Of a DNA stretch of 64,000 nucleotides, positions 34,289-43,283 are shown piece after piece (the stretch's first letter is position 1; each line of letters opens with the position of its first letter). The notes below the pieces were generated by a model. It was given only the letters and a program-made list of their open reading frames with translations, did not search any database and had not been told where the DNA came from. The translations under genes and the position numbers were made by a program. The stretch is from Peptococcaceae bacterium UBA7702 (GTDB taxonomy: Bacteria; Bacillota; Dehalobacteriia; UBA7702): the NCBI GenBank assembly GCA_002482535.1, contig DLGE01000001.1, positions 124,001 to 188,000 on the forward strand, written 5' to 3'.

Positions 34289-34522
34289 TCAAAAGCCTTT
34301 TCTTTTTCGTTTACGACCTCTTTTTGCGTTGCCGCTTCTTCTCGCCGGTGCGTAGATGGGAGGTTCCGCTTTCCTTTTAACAGGACGCGGGGGTGGTTGT
34401 AATGCTTCACGGGGGACTTCCGTCTCCCGATTTTTTTCTGTTTGCTCTGCATCTGCCTGCCTTGTTGCGGTCTCTTGGTTCTTGCTACCTATTTCTGTAA
34501 GAGGCGTTTCACTGCTCCTCAC
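34289..34522 (-). CDS. Possible small basic protein, 77 residues
   Basis: A GTG-initiated frame in an otherwise gene-free 480-base interval. The protein is hydrophilic, with a glutamate/threonine-rich first half, then PPPRPVKRK and a strongly basic end RSGNAKRGRKRKRKGF. It has no family I recognise and only a GCCTGC-type upstream sequence with no good ribosome site. It could be a real nucleic-acid-binding peptide or chance. The rest of 34240-34625 shows no other gene. Confidence 0.25.
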   Translation of the reverse strand: MRSSETPLTEIGSKNQETATRQADAEQTEKNRETEVPREALQPPPRPVKRKAEPPIYAPARRSGNAKRGRKRKRKGF

Positions 34523-34625
34523 TTTTTTGCAGGCGTATCATATATTGGTTCCTCTCTTTTTGTCCAGGGAAAGGAAAAGCTCTCTTACCGGTATCATATG
34601 CGGAAATGAAAAAAAAGTGCTTCTG

Positions 34626-34654
34626 TTGCTGAAAAATGGAAATTGTGATATGAT
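34626..34654 (+). promoter_or_regulatory. Promoter for dnaE
   Basis: TTGCTG (34626-34631), a 17-base spacer and TATGAT (34649-34654), 32 bases before the dnaE start. Confidence 0.65.
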
Positions 34655-34686
34655 ACTATTATTATTTTAGCTGATTTGGAGGAAAA

Positions 34687-37600
34687 ATGACTCAATTTAT
34701 CCATTTGCACAATCATAGCGAATATAGCCTGTTGGACGGTTTCGCGCGGATTCCCCGTATGGTGGCGAAGGCCAAGGAATGCGGCATGAACGCCTGCGCC
34801 ATTACGGACCACGGCGTGATGTACGGTGCGGTGGATTTCTATAAAGCATGTAAAAAAGCGGGTATCAAAGCGATCATTGGCTGCGAGGCCTATGTGGCAT
34901 CCCGCCGCCGTTCTGACAAAGATCCCACCCTTGATAAAGAGCGCTACCATCTCGTTCTTTTGGCGAAAAACGATATCGGCTACCAAAACCTCTGCAAGCT
35001 GATCTCTTTCGCCTCCACGGAAGGGATGTACTATAAACCCCGTATCGACCGGGAATTGATGAGGAAATACCATGAGGGTGTGATCGCCCTTTCCGCTTGT
35101 TTGGCCGGTGAGATTGCCCAGGCCTTTTTGGCGGAGGATAAAGAAAAAGCCAAAGCTGTCGCTTTGGAATACCTCGATATTTTCGGTGAAGGCAACTATT
35201 ACCTGGAAATCCAGGATCACGGCTATCCCGAAGATCAGCGGGTGCTGCCCCAAATCGTATCCCTTGCCCGGGAATTGAATATTCCCTTGGTGGCCACCAA
35301 CGACGTCCATTACGTTGATCCCGAAGACGCCGAATACCACGATATCCTCCTCTGCATCCAAACCGGGAAGACCGTTGACGATGAAGACCGCATGAAATAT
35401 GAAGGCGGTCAATTCTACTTTAAGACTGCCGAAGAAATGGCAGCCCTCTTCGCCGCTTATCCCGACGCCATCGCCAATACCCAGAAAATTGCCGATCAGT
35501 GTGACGTCGGTTTTCAGTTCGCGCCGCCCTATTTTTTGCCGGAATTTCCCGTGCCGGAAGGCTACGACATCCCGTCTTACCTGCGCCATCTCTGTGAAAA
35601 AGGCCTTGCCGAAAGATACGGAGAGATGACACCGGAAATCAAAGACCGCTTCGAGTATGAACTCGGCGTGATTCTCAAAATGGATTTTCCCAGTTATTTC
35701 TTGATCGTTTGGGATATGATCCGTTTTGCCAAGGAAAACGGTATTATGGTAGGACCCGGTCGGGGCAGTGCCGCCGGCAGTATTGTCGCCTATGCTTTGG
35801 GGATTACGGACATTGAACCCCTTCAATATGACCTGCTCTTTGAGCGGTTTTTGAATCCCTCCCGTATTTCCATGCCTGATATTGATACCGACTTTTGTAT
35901 CGAACGCCGGGGCGAGGTTTTTCAATATCTGGCGGAGCGGTACGGTCACGACCATGTGGCCCAAATCATCACTTTCGGCACCATGAAGGCGCGGCTCGCC
36001 GTCAGAGACGTTGGCCGGGCTTTGAACATGCCCTACGGCGACGTGGACAAAGTGGCCAAGCAGGTGCCGGAAGATCTCGGCATGACCATCGAAAAGGCTC
36101 TCTCCGTCAACCCCGATCTGCGCCGTATGTGCGACGACGATCCCCTGATCGACCGTCTCATCACCTGCGCTTTGAAGATTGAGGGCATGCCCCGTCACAG
36201 CGGGCTCCATGCCGCGGGCCTCGTCATCGCCCCTTCCGCCGTTTATAACTATTTGCCGGTCCAGGCCGGCGACGATGGCGGCCTTGCCACACAGTTTGCC
36301 AAAGAAACCGTGGAAGAAATGGGCCTCCTGAAAATGGACTTGCTGGGTTTGAGAAACCTGACGGTGATTCGGGATGCCATCGCCAACATCAAAGTTTCCC
36401 GTGGCATTGACCTCGACATCACCGCCATTCCCCTGGATGATCAGGAAACCTATGATATGCTGTCTCGCGGCGAGGGCAACGGCGTATTTCAGCTGGAAAG
36501 CGGCGGTATGCAGAGAGTCATGCGCAGCCTTCAGCCTGACAGCATCGCCGACATCACCGCTTTGGTGGCCCTTTACCGTCCCGGCCCCATCGGCGGCGGT
36601 ATGATTGAGGAGTTTGTTGACCGAAAACACGGCAAAAAAGCCATCGCTTATGCCCATCCGATTTTGGAGCCGATCTTAAAAGATACCTACGGTGTCATCC
36701 TCTATCAGGAGCAGGTGATGCGTATTGCCACCAATATGGCGGGGTTTAAATTGTCCGAGGCGGATTACCTCAGAAAAGCCATGGGCAAGAAGAAAAAGGA
36801 GATCATTGCCGGTTACAAAGAACAGTTTATCGAAGGCTCCATCAAAAACGGTGTTTCCCGAAAAATCGCCACGGAAATCTTCGACCTGATGGAAAAATTC
36901 GCCGAATACGGCTTCAATAAAAGCCATTCCGTGGCCTACGCATTCGTGTCCTATCAAACGGCGTACCTAAAAGCCAACTATACGCCGGAGTATTCCGCGG
37001 CGCTGCTCACCAGTTTGATGGATAAAACCGACAAACTGGCGACGTATATTGAGGAGTGCCGCCGCCTCGGTATTGAGGTACTGCCGCCGGATATCAACGA
37101 AAGCCGCCTGGATTTTACCGTGGTCAAAGGGAACATTCGTTTCGGTCTCGCCGCCGTGAAAAACGTCGGCCTGGCCCCGGCAAAGCAGATCGTAACAGAA
37201 CGGGATCAAAACGGTCCTTACCGGTCTTTGCCGGATTTTTGTGAACGCATTTCCATCAACAGCCGTATGCTGGAAAGCTTGATTCAGGCTGGGGCTTTTG
37301 ATTCCATGGCGATGCACCGCGCCCAAATGATGGCGATCTATCCCAAATGCATCCAGATGTCGGAAGCTGTCCGCAAGGAAAAAGAATGCGGCCTGATGAA
37401 TCTTTTTGACGATTTCTGCGAAGAGCAGCAGTCGGAAAAGGAACTTTTCCCGGAAGTCGCGGATATCAAACCATACCCCAGGGAAACAATGTTAAAGATG
37501 GAGAAAGATATGATCGGCCTTTTCCTTACCGGTCATATTCTCGAAGGCTATACCTCCTATTGGCAGGATTATAAATTATGTGCCATCAATGATTTGGCAG

Positions 37601-38289
37601 AGTGCAAAGACCGCGCCAAAACCTCCATTGCCGGGATGATCTCCCACGTGAAAATCAAAAGCAATAAACAGGGCCAGCGTTTTGCCCAATTTGATATTGA
37701 GGATCTGAAGGGTAAGATTCACTGCTTTATCTTTGCCCGTTACTTTGAGCGCTGCCGCGATCTTTTGACGGAAGATGCGATTTTGGCCATCACCGGAATT
37801 GTCCGCAGGCAGGAAGAGGAAATCAGCTTCAATGGGGAAGAAGCGGTGCTTTTGAAAAATATCCGCTCCTTGAACATTCCTTCGGTGCACGGCTTAAACC
37901 GTACCCGTAAAAATGAGGATATCGACTATTACGACGGTCTCGCCTTTGATCCGGAAACGGCCCCCGCCGAAGAGGAAGTTTTTCCGCCTTATGAGGAAAT
38001 CCCCAAAGAACAGCTGCCGCTCCCAGATATCAGCGTTGAAGAACCTGTGGTGAAAACAAAGAGACGTCTTTATATCAACATCAGTCCCGGCCAAAAAGGC
38101 AGGGAGGAAGAGTTGGCCGCCAGAAAAATATTTGCCTGCCATCGCGGGGAAGACGTGGCCTATGCCTTTTATAAAGAAAAGAACAAGGCGAAACCTTTCG
38201 GTTTAACCGTCTTGGTGAACAAAGAACTGTTAGCGCAACTGGAAGCGATTTTCGGAAAAGAACGTATTTTCGTAAAAGTAGTGGAGTGA
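34687..38289 (+). CDS. dnaE: DNA polymerase III subunit alpha (DnaE type)
   Basis: A 1200-residue replicative polymerase subunit. It begins with the PHP domain (FIHLHNHSEYSLLDG, ITDHGVMYGAVDF), has the palm motifs GPGRGSAAGSIVAY (about residue 356) and PDIDTDF (about residue 397, catalytic aspartates), the finger/helix-hairpin-helix region with FNKSHSVAYAFVSYQTAYLKANY, and a C-terminal OB-fold (SIAGMISHVKIKSNKQGQRFAQFDIED). It is the DnaE rather than the PolC architecture (no exonuclease insertion). GGAGG precedes the ATG. Confidence 0.97.
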   Translation: MTQFIHLHNHSEYSLLDGFARIPRMVAKAKECGMNACAITDHGVMYGAVDFYKACKKAGIKAIIGCEAYVASRRRSDKDPTLDKERYHLVLLAKNDIGYQNLCKLISFASTEGMYYKPRIDRELMRKYHEGVIALSACLAGEIAQAFLAEDKEKAKAVALEYLDIFGEGNYYLEIQDHGYPEDQRVLPQIVSLARELNIPLVATNDVHYVDPEDAEYHDILLCIQTGKTVDDEDRMKYEGGQFYFKTAEEMAALFAAYPDAIANTQKIADQCDVGFQFAPPYFLPEFPVPEGYDIPSYLRHLCEKGLAERYGEMTPEIKDRFEYELGVILKMDFPSYFLIVWDMIRFAKENGIMVGPGRGSAAGSIVAYALGITDIEPLQYDLLFERFLNPSRISMPDIDTDFCIERRGEVFQYLAERYGHDHVAQIITFGTMKARLAVRDVGRALNMPYGDVDKVAKQVPEDLGMTIEKALSVNPDLRRMCDDDPLIDRLITCALKIEGMPRHSGLHAAGLVIAPSAVYNYLPVQAGDDGGLATQFAKETVEEMGLLKMDLLGLRNLTVIRDAIANIKVSRGIDLDITAIPLDDQETYDMLSRGEGNGVFQLESGGMQRVMRSLQPDSIADITALVALYRPGPIGGGMIEEFVDRKHGKKAIAYAHPILEPILKDTYGVILYQEQVMRIATNMAGFKLSEADYLRKAMGKKKKEIIAGYKEQFIEGSIKNGVSRKIATEIFDLMEKFAEYGFNKSHSVAYAFVSYQTAYLKANYTPEYSAALLTSLMDKTDKLATYIEECRRLGIEVLPPDINESRLDFTVVKGNIRFGLAAVKNVGLAPAKQIVTERDQNGPYRSLPDFCERISINSRMLESLIQAGAFDSMAMHRAQMMAIYPKCIQMSEAVRKEKECGLMNLFDDFCEEQQSEKELFPEVADIKPYPRETMLKMEKDMIGLFLTGHILEGYTSYWQDYKLCAINDLAECKDRAKTSIAGMISHVKIKSNKQGQRFAQFDIEDLKGKIHCFIFARYFERCRDLLTEDAILAITGIVRRQEEEISFNGEEAVLLKNIRSLNIPSVHGLNRTRKNEDIDYYDGLAFDPETAPAEEEVFPPYEEIPKEQLPLPDISVEEPVVKTKRRLYINISPGQKGREEELAARKIFACHRGEDVAYAFYKEKNKAKPFGLTVLVNKELLAQLEAIFGKERIFVKVVE

Positions 38290-38303
38290 AAGGAATCAAT
38301 TCT

Positions 38304-38786
38304 ATGCGTGTCTGTATTTATCCCGGTACCTTCGACCCCGTGACCAACGGTCATATGGATATTATCCTCCGTGCCGCGGCACTTTTTGATAAAATGGTGA
38401 TCGGTATCGCCAACGATAACTATAAAACTTGTCTTTTTAGCAAGGAAGAGCGAATAGAGACCCTAAAAGAGGTCACGGCAGATCTGAATAACGTGGAAGT
38501 GGAAGCCTTCTCCGGCTTGCTGATGGAATTTTGTAAAGCAAAAAATGCCTGCGCCGTGATTCGCGGCTTGCGGGCGGTTTCCGATTTTGAGTACGAAATG
38601 CAGCTGGCGCTGATGAATAAAAAGCTCAATCCCAACGTTGAAACGGTCTTTTTGATGACGGGACAACAACACTCCTTTATCAGCTCCAGCATTATTAAAG
38701 ACGTAGCTGTGCTCGGCGGCTGTATCAGGGATTTGGTGCCGCCGTCGGTGGAAAAGCGGATCATCGAAAAATACAGGACAGTATAA
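38304..38786 (+). CDS. coaD: Phosphopantetheine adenylyltransferase
   Basis: A 160-residue enzyme with CIYPGTFDPVTNGHMDII (the nucleotidyltransferase HxGH-like motif), RGLRAVSDFEYEMQLALMNK and FISSSIIKDVAVLGG. It makes dephospho-CoA from phosphopantetheine and ATP. The start at 38304 (MRVCIYP) is chosen because AAAGGA lies 9 bases upstream and the family begins here; a GTG at 38286 overlaps dnaE. Confidence 0.95.
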   Translation: MRVCIYPGTFDPVTNGHMDIILRAAALFDKMVIGIANDNYKTCLFSKEERIETLKEVTADLNNVEVEAFSGLLMEFCKAKNACAVIRGLRAVSDFEYEMQLALMNKKLNPNVETVFLMTGQQHSFISSSIIKDVAVLGGCIRDLVPPSVEKRIIEKYRTV

Positions 38787-38899
38787 GCTATTGATTTCAT
38801 ACTTTTATCTGTGCGGTGAAACCAAAATCGTGTATAAATCGAAAGTCATGTGCGTATAATGAAAGTAGCAGGATATTTCAAAGGAGGTTTCGCCAAAGA

Positions 38900-39253
38900 A
38901 TGAATCAAGCGGAAAAAGAGTTTTTTACCCTGAAAGATGTGGCAGAACGATGCGGGACCAGCTACGGTATTGTGAAAAGAGATATCGATAAAGGGATTCT
39001 GCCCGCGTATCGCGTAGGAAGAAAATATTTCATCGCCAGAGAGGAAATGGATGACTACGTAACCGACGCTGTGGAAAAATGGGGAATGGAAGGCTATACC
39101 ATTCAGGAAATCATGAGCAGGATTCCTTTAAGCTACGCTTTTGTGATGGATCTGATCAAAACGGGAAAGCTGCACGCGGTGAAAGTCGGCAGGCAGTACA
39201 TCATTCCCAAAGGCGAATTTGAACACTTTATGGCTTTGAAGAAGATGCAGTGA
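38900..39253 (+). CDS. Double excisionase-type helix-turn-helix protein
   Basis: A 117-residue protein made of two similar HTH_17 (MerR/excisionase-like) modules: FTLKDVAERCGTSYGIVKRD...LPAYRVGRKYFIAREEMDDYV (about residues 9-58) and YTIQEIMSRIPLSYAFVMDL...LHAVKVGRQYIIPKGEFEHFM (about 67-114). The two halves align throughout, so this is an internal duplication. AAGGAGGT lies upstream of ATG 38900. A stand-alone double HTH would bind two half-sites. No phage gene is near; likely a chromosomal regulator. Confidence 0.8.
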   Translation: MNQAEKEFFTLKDVAERCGTSYGIVKRDIDKGILPAYRVGRKYFIAREEMDDYVTDAVEKWGMEGYTIQEIMSRIPLSYAFVMDLIKTGKLHAVKVGRQYIIPKGEFEHFMALKKMQ

Positions 39254-39268
39254 ACAAAAATATGCTGT

Positions 39269-39298
39269 GAAAATCCTCCTGCCAAGGGGGATTTTTTC
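39269..39298 (+). terminator. Terminator after the double-HTH gene
   Basis: AAAATCC(T)CC with GG(G)GGATTTT stem followed by T residues. The following ~190 bases to 39489 contain a GGTCTC-AA-GAGACC dyad at about 39340 but no convincing gene. Confidence 0.7.
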
Positions 39299-39489
39299 TG
39301 TTTTTGTAGAATACTTTCTTTTATGGGCGGATTTTGTGAGCCGGTCTCAAGAGACCGCCTTAGCGAAAAGATCCCGCGGCAGCCCGGACGTTTGGTGAAA
39401 GAACAAAGAACCTACTCCAGCTTGTTTTGCCGCAGCTCAAACAGTGATCGCCGCGGCATGCCAGCGGTAGTACAGAGGGAGGACAGATT

Positions 39490-39867
39490 GTGGCGAAATA
39501 TAAGCTGAAGAGACATCATCCCGATGATTCCGTATGTAAGATTCTCCGTGATGCGGAGACAGAAGCACCTCCCGATATTCCCCTGACCAAAAAGGATCTT
39601 TGGGTTTTGGAACGCATCGCCATCTTTCTTGAGCGCTCCCGTTTGAATACGTACATCGGTATGATGGAAAAACCGTCGCGTTGGTTTATCTTGAATATTT
39701 GGGGCGGCGTTGGCCGGGGCATCGGCATGGCCATCGGTTTTACCATTTTAGGTGCGGCGCTCTTTCTTGTCCTACAGAAAATCGTGGTTTTGAACTTGCC
39801 GATTATCAGTAACTTTTTTGCGGACATTCTCGACATGGTCGAGGGTTACCGCAGCGTTTCCCCTTGA
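39490..39867 (+). CDS. DUF5665-like single-pass membrane protein
   Basis: A 125-residue protein with a basic N-terminus (KYKLKRHH), an amphipathic middle (KKDLWVLERIAIFLERSRLNTYI) and a membrane segment (GIGMAIGFTILGAALFLVLQKIVVL) then a short tail. It resembles the DUF5665 group of small Bacillota membrane proteins. The start is GTG at 39490, with AGGGAGG about 6 bases upstream. It lies 58 bases upstream of lspA. Function unknown. Confidence 0.7.
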   Translation: MAKYKLKRHHPDDSVCKILRDAETEAPPDIPLTKKDLWVLERIAIFLERSRLNTYIGMMEKPSRWFILNIWGGVGRGIGMAIGFTILGAALFLVLQKIVVLNLPIISNFFADILDMVEGYRSVSP

Positions 39868-39925
39868 TTTTCTTTGATATTGATGTTAATGCTATTGACA
39901 CTGATGTTGAACGAGGTTTCCTTCT

Positions 39926-40387
39926 ATGGCTTACTTACTACTTATCATTGGCGTGGTCGGTCTTGACCAGTGCGCCAAATGGATTGTCCAAATGCACCTC
40001 GATCTTTACGGCTCCGTAAAGATGTGGGGCTTTCTTAAATTGACGTATATCCAGAATACCGGCGCGGCCTTCGGTATTTTGGACGGCAACCGCTTTCTTT
40101 TTGTCCTTTTTACCCTGACGCTATGCGTTTTTATGCTCGCTGTTTGGAAAAAACCCTGGATGCAGCGGTACCATCTTTCAGCGGCGCTGATCATTGCCGG
40201 CGCCATCGGCAACAGCATCGACCGCGTTTTCCGTGGTTACGTTGTGGATTTTATTGATCTATCCTTTTTCCCCGCCATCTTTAACGTGGCGGATATTGCC
40301 GTTTGCTGCGGTACGGTACTCCTGGCGCTATTGATCCTCTTCAGCAAAGAAGGCTTCGGCCTGGGAGAAAAGGAAACGGAAAAATGA
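39926..40387 (+). CDS. lspA: Lipoprotein signal peptidase (signal peptidase II)
   Basis: A 153-residue, four-span membrane protease. The catalytic aspartates are visible in IGNSIDRVFRGYVVDFID and FNVADIAVCCG, and the family motif LTYIQNTGAAFGIL is present. It cleaves prolipoproteins after lipidation. The gene overlaps rluD by 4 bases, a pairing conserved in many Bacillota. GAGG lies about 9 bases before the ATG. Confidence 0.95.
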   Translation: MAYLLLIIGVVGLDQCAKWIVQMHLDLYGSVKMWGFLKLTYIQNTGAAFGILDGNRFLFVLFTLTLCVFMLAVWKKPWMQRYHLSAALIIAGAIGNSIDRVFRGYVVDFIDLSFFPAIFNVADIAVCCGTVLLALLILFSKEGFGLGEKETEK

Positions 40388-41310
40388 GCGAAATGAATCA
40401 GTTCTTTTATACTTATCAGAATGAAGAGCATAGGCGTCTCGACGTTTTTCTTGCCGCGCAGCTTACGACGGTTTCCCGCAGCCGGATCACCGCTCTGATC
40501 AAAGAAAAGCGGTTTACGGTGAACGGTAAAGGCGTTAAGGCCGGTTACGCATTGACCGAAGGCGACGTGATTGCCGGCGAAATCCCCGCAGAACAGCCCT
40601 TGGCCGTTACGCCGGCAGCGATTCCCCTGGATATTGTCTACGAGGATCACGACGTTGTGATCGTCAACAAGCCCCGGGGTATGGTGGTGCATCCCGCACC
40701 GGGGAGCAAGGAAAATACCCTGGTGAACGCTTTGATTGCCCACTGTGACGATTTGTCGGGGATCAACGGTGTACTGCGCCCCGGCATCGTTCACCGCATC
40801 GATAAAGATACCTCCGGCCTATTGTTGGTGGCGAAAAACGACGTAGCCCATAACAGCCTGGCCCAACAATTGAAAAACCATACGGTACACCGTATCTACG
40901 AAGCCATTGTTTGCGGCGCGGTGGCGGAACCCCAGGGGCTGATCGATTGCCCCATCGGCCGCCATCCCGTAGAACGCAAAAAAATGGCGGTGACGGAAAA
41001 AAACTCCAAGCGAGCCGTTACCCATTACCTCGTTTTGGAGCGGTTTGCGGATTTCACCCATATCGAAGCACGGCTGGAAACGGGCAGAACCCACCAAATT
41101 CGCGTCCATATGAAGTATATCGGCCATCCGCTTTTGGGCGACCCCGTCTATGGCAAGGGCGAAAAGAATCCCTTTCATTTTGCGGGACAGGCACTCCACG
41201 CCCGCACCATCGGTTTTCTGCATCCGGTGAGCGGAGAATATCTGGAGTTTTCCGTAGCACCTCCCGGAGATATGGAAAATGTTCTGGCTCAATTAAGGAA
41301 AGGCTATTGA
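40384..41310 (+). CDS. rluD: Ribosomal large-subunit pseudouridine synthase D-like
   Basis: A 308-residue protein with an N-terminal S4 RNA-binding domain (RLDVFLAAQLTTVSRSRITALIKEK) and an RluA-family catalytic domain: GIVHRIDKDTSGLLLVAKN carries the catalytic aspartate, with RTHQIRVHMKYIGHPLLGD after it. It isomerises uridines in 23S rRNA. The start at 40384 fits the family and overlaps lspA. Confidence 0.94.
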   Translation: MSEMNQFFYTYQNEEHRRLDVFLAAQLTTVSRSRITALIKEKRFTVNGKGVKAGYALTEGDVIAGEIPAEQPLAVTPAAIPLDIVYEDHDVVIVNKPRGMVVHPAPGSKENTLVNALIAHCDDLSGINGVLRPGIVHRIDKDTSGLLLVAKNDVAHNSLAQQLKNHTVHRIYEAIVCGAVAEPQGLIDCPIGRHPVERKKMAVTEKNSKRAVTHYLVLERFADFTHIEARLETGRTHQIRVHMKYIGHPLLGDPVYGKGEKNPFHFAGQALHARTIGFLHPVSGEYLEFSVAPPGDMENVLAQLRKGY

Positions 41311-41335
41311 AAAATAGGACAATCTGTAGTAAAAT
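41307..41335 (+). promoter_or_regulatory. Promoter for the pyr operon leader
   Basis: TTGAAA (41307-41312) at the very end of rluD, a 17-base spacer and TAAAAT (41330-41335). Confidence 0.6.
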
Positions 41336-41341
41336 AATAGA

Positions 41342-41758
41342 AATACGGTAATTCCTTTAATGTTGTCCCGTGAGGCAATAAGGCGTTATGTGTGATCGCA
41401 ATCTCTTTGCGCTTTTTTGGCGCTCTGTTGTGTACGCAGTCTTATTCTCTCAGGGATAAGACTAAGGCCGCCGACAAAGTCTGATACGCGGCGAACCCTC
41501 TGCCCCGCGACAGCTTGTGTACTACGGGGTACACGGCACAGCCGCAGACCAAAGTGTTCACCGGTCCGACCCTTAACCTTAGGAAAGGCTGAAGGGCTTT
41601 TCAAGGTTAAGATAGTGTCCTTCGGCAGCAAATACCAAAGGTATTTGCCCGAAAAGACTAAGCCTTTCTCGACAGCCTATCATCCTGTAGCCCAAAATCC
41701 GCATATGCGTATTTTGTCTACAGTCTGCGTCTTATCCCCTCGGGGATAAGACTTTTTT
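41342..41758 (+). ncRNA. Long structured pyr-operon leader ending in a terminator
   Basis: About 420 bases between promoter and pyrR are gene-free but full of hairpins: a short CGCAA/TTGCG plus T-run near 41396-41419; GTCTTATTC...GGGATAAGAC (41439-41462); TGTGTAC...GGTACACG near 41516; CTTAACCTT...AAGGTTAAG near 41573-41612; AAATACC/GGTATTT near 41631-41647; CAAAAT...ATTTTG near 41694-41716; and GTCTTATCCCCTC...GGGATAAGAC plus six T (41729-41758), a terminator. The first and last hairpins have almost the same sequence and can pair with each other's arms. No PyrR-binding-loop consensus was recognised. Attenuation of pyr is the natural reading; the RNA class is unknown. Confidence 0.55.
41729..41758 (+). 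terminator. Attenuator terminator before pyrR
   Basis: A perfect GTCTTATCCCC/GGGGATAAGAC stem with a tight loop, followed by TTTTTT, ends 22 bases before the pyrR start. Confidence 0.8.
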
Positions 41759-41779
41759 GATGATTACCAATGGAAAGGT

Positions 41780-42343
41780 GTGAGTATTTTGGTCAGAGAA
41801 AAGGGCGCTCAAACGGAAATCATGACAAAAGATGATATCAAACGGGCGCTGACCCGCATGGCCCATGAAATCCTGGAAAAAAATCAGGGCAGTGAGAACT
41901 TGGCGTTGATCGGCATCCGCACTCGCGGCATTTTTTTAGCAAGGCGCCTCGCCGCCATCATCCACCAAGTGGAAGGCACCGCGGTAGCAGTGGGAACCCT
42001 TGATATTACCCTCTATCGCGACGACATCGCCGCCAAAGGCGGCATACCCATTGTTGGCGGCAGCGATGTACCTTTTGATCTCAACGGAAAAAAAGTGGTG
42101 TTATGTGACGACGTTTTGTATACGGGCCGTACCATCAGAGCTGCCTTGGATGCGCTTTTTGATTTGGGACGGCCTTCTTTTATACGCCTCGCCGTATTGG
42201 TAGACAGGGGACATCGTGAATTGCCGATTCGCGCCGACTACGTTGGCAAAAATATCCCCACCTCCTACCGGGAGGCGGTGGATGTGCATCTCAGTGAGGC
42301 CGACGGGGAAGATACCGTAATTTTAGAACAAGATAAGGATTAG
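41780..42343 (+). CDS. pyrR: Bifunctional pyr operon regulator / uracil phosphoribosyltransferase
   Basis: A 187-residue PRPP-binding-fold protein with IKRALTRMAHEILEKN, LIGIRTRGIFLARRL and the PRPP loop VVLCDDVLYTGRTIRAALDAL. PyrR senses UMP and binds pyr leader RNA to cause termination. It stands at the head of the pyr operon behind a leader with a terminator. The start may be GTG 41780 or TTG 41789; the AAAGG ribosome site fits the TTG better, and the first residues are not conserved. Confidence 0.94.
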   Translation: MSILVREKGAQTEIMTKDDIKRALTRMAHEILEKNQGSENLALIGIRTRGIFLARRLAAIIHQVEGTAVAVGTLDITLYRDDIAAKGGIPIVGGSDVPFDLNGKKVVLCDDVLYTGRTIRAALDALFDLGRPSFIRLAVLVDRGHRELPIRADYVGKNIPTSYREAVDVHLSEADGEDTVILEQDKD

Positions 42344-42353
42344 GAGGAAGGCG

Positions 42354-43283
42354 ATGGCCATTCGTACCAAAGATCTGATCGATCTGGAATTCCTCAGCGC
42401 CGCCGAGATTCAGGAGATCTTGGATACGGCGAAACCGATGAAAGAAGTGATGGGACGGGACATCAAAACCGTTCCCGCCCTCCGGGGTAAAACCGTGGCA
42501 ACGCTGTTTTATGAAAACAGCACCCGTACACGGCTCTCTTTTGAGCTGGCGGCAAAGTATCTAAGCGCCGGTACCTGTAATATTTCCGCCTCTGCCTCTT
42601 CGGTAAAAAAAGGCGAAAGCCTGCAAGATACCGGCAGGACCTTGGAGGCCATGGGCACGGATATCATCGTGATCCGGCACAATATGTCCGGTGCTCCCAA
42701 GCTTTTGGGAGAAGGTGTCAAAGCCAGGGTGATCAATGCCGGCGACGGTACCCACGCCCATCCCACCCAGGCCCTCCTCGATATGTTTACGATCAAGGAA
42801 CGGAAGGGACGCATCGAGGGCTTGACGGTGACGATTTTAGGTGATATTCTCCATAGCCGCGTGGCACGCTCCAACATCTGGGGTCTGACTAAACTGGGAG
42901 CACGTGTCCGCCTTTGCGGACCGCCGACGCTGATGCCGAAAGAAGTGGAAAAAATGGGCGCCGAAGTCTTCTACGATATTGACGAAGCCTTAAACGGCGC
43001 CGACGTCGTCAACGTCCTCCGTATTCAACTGGAACGCCAGGAAAAAGGGTTGTTTCCCACCATCGAAGAGTACGCGAAAAACTACGCCATGACGGAAGAA
43101 CGGCTGAAACGGGCCAAAAAAGACGTTTTGGTGCAGCATCCCGGCCCCATGAACCGCTCCATTGAAATCCCCACGGCAGTGGCGGATTCCGCCCAATGCT
43201 CCGTGGAAGAACAGGTAACCAACGGTGTGGCTTGCCGCATGGCGCTGCTTTATCTGATGTGTGGAGGTGAGAATCTTGTCTAA
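42354..43283 (+). CDS. pyrB: Aspartate carbamoyltransferase catalytic chain
   Basis: A 309-residue transcarbamylase with the carbamoyl-phosphate motif FYENSTRTRLSFELAAKYL, SSVKKGESLQDTGRTLEAMG, HPTQALLDM and HPGPMNRSIEIP. It condenses carbamoyl phosphate with aspartate. No pyrI regulatory chain follows. GGAGGAAGG precedes the ATG; the stop overlaps pyrC by 8 bases. No carA/carB genes are linked. Confidence 0.96.
   Translation: MAIRTKDLIDLEFLSAAEIQEILDTAKPMKEVMGRDIKTVPALRGKTVATLFYENSTRTRLSFELAAKYLSAGTCNISASASSVKKGESLQDTGRTLEAMGTDIIVIRHNMSGAPKLLGEGVKARVINAGDGTHAHPTQALLDMFTIKERKGRIEGLTVTILGDILHSRVARSNIWGLTKLGARVRLCGPPTLMPKEVEKMGAEVFYDIDEALNGADVVNVLRIQLERQEKGLFPTIEEYAKNYAMTEERLKRAKKDVLVQHPGPMNRSIEIPTAVADSAQCSVEEQVTNGVACRMALLYLMCGGENLV

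Noticed and set aside
34594..36657. 687-codon open frame on the minus strand
   Set aside because: It is antisense to the start of dnaE, which has clear polymerase motifs; the antisense protein has no recognisable domain and reflects codon bias.
39323..39360. GGTCTC-AA-GAGACC dyad as an operator
   Set aside because: Short, isolated, and not placed at a recognisable promoter.
39323..39508. 61-codon frame upstream of the DUF5665-like gene
   Set aside because: No ribosome site; overlaps the start of the next gene and has no protein-like features.
41386..41749. Open frames on both strands in the pyr leader
   Set aside because: Odd composition, no ribosome site, and they overlap the hairpins; more consistent with structured RNA.
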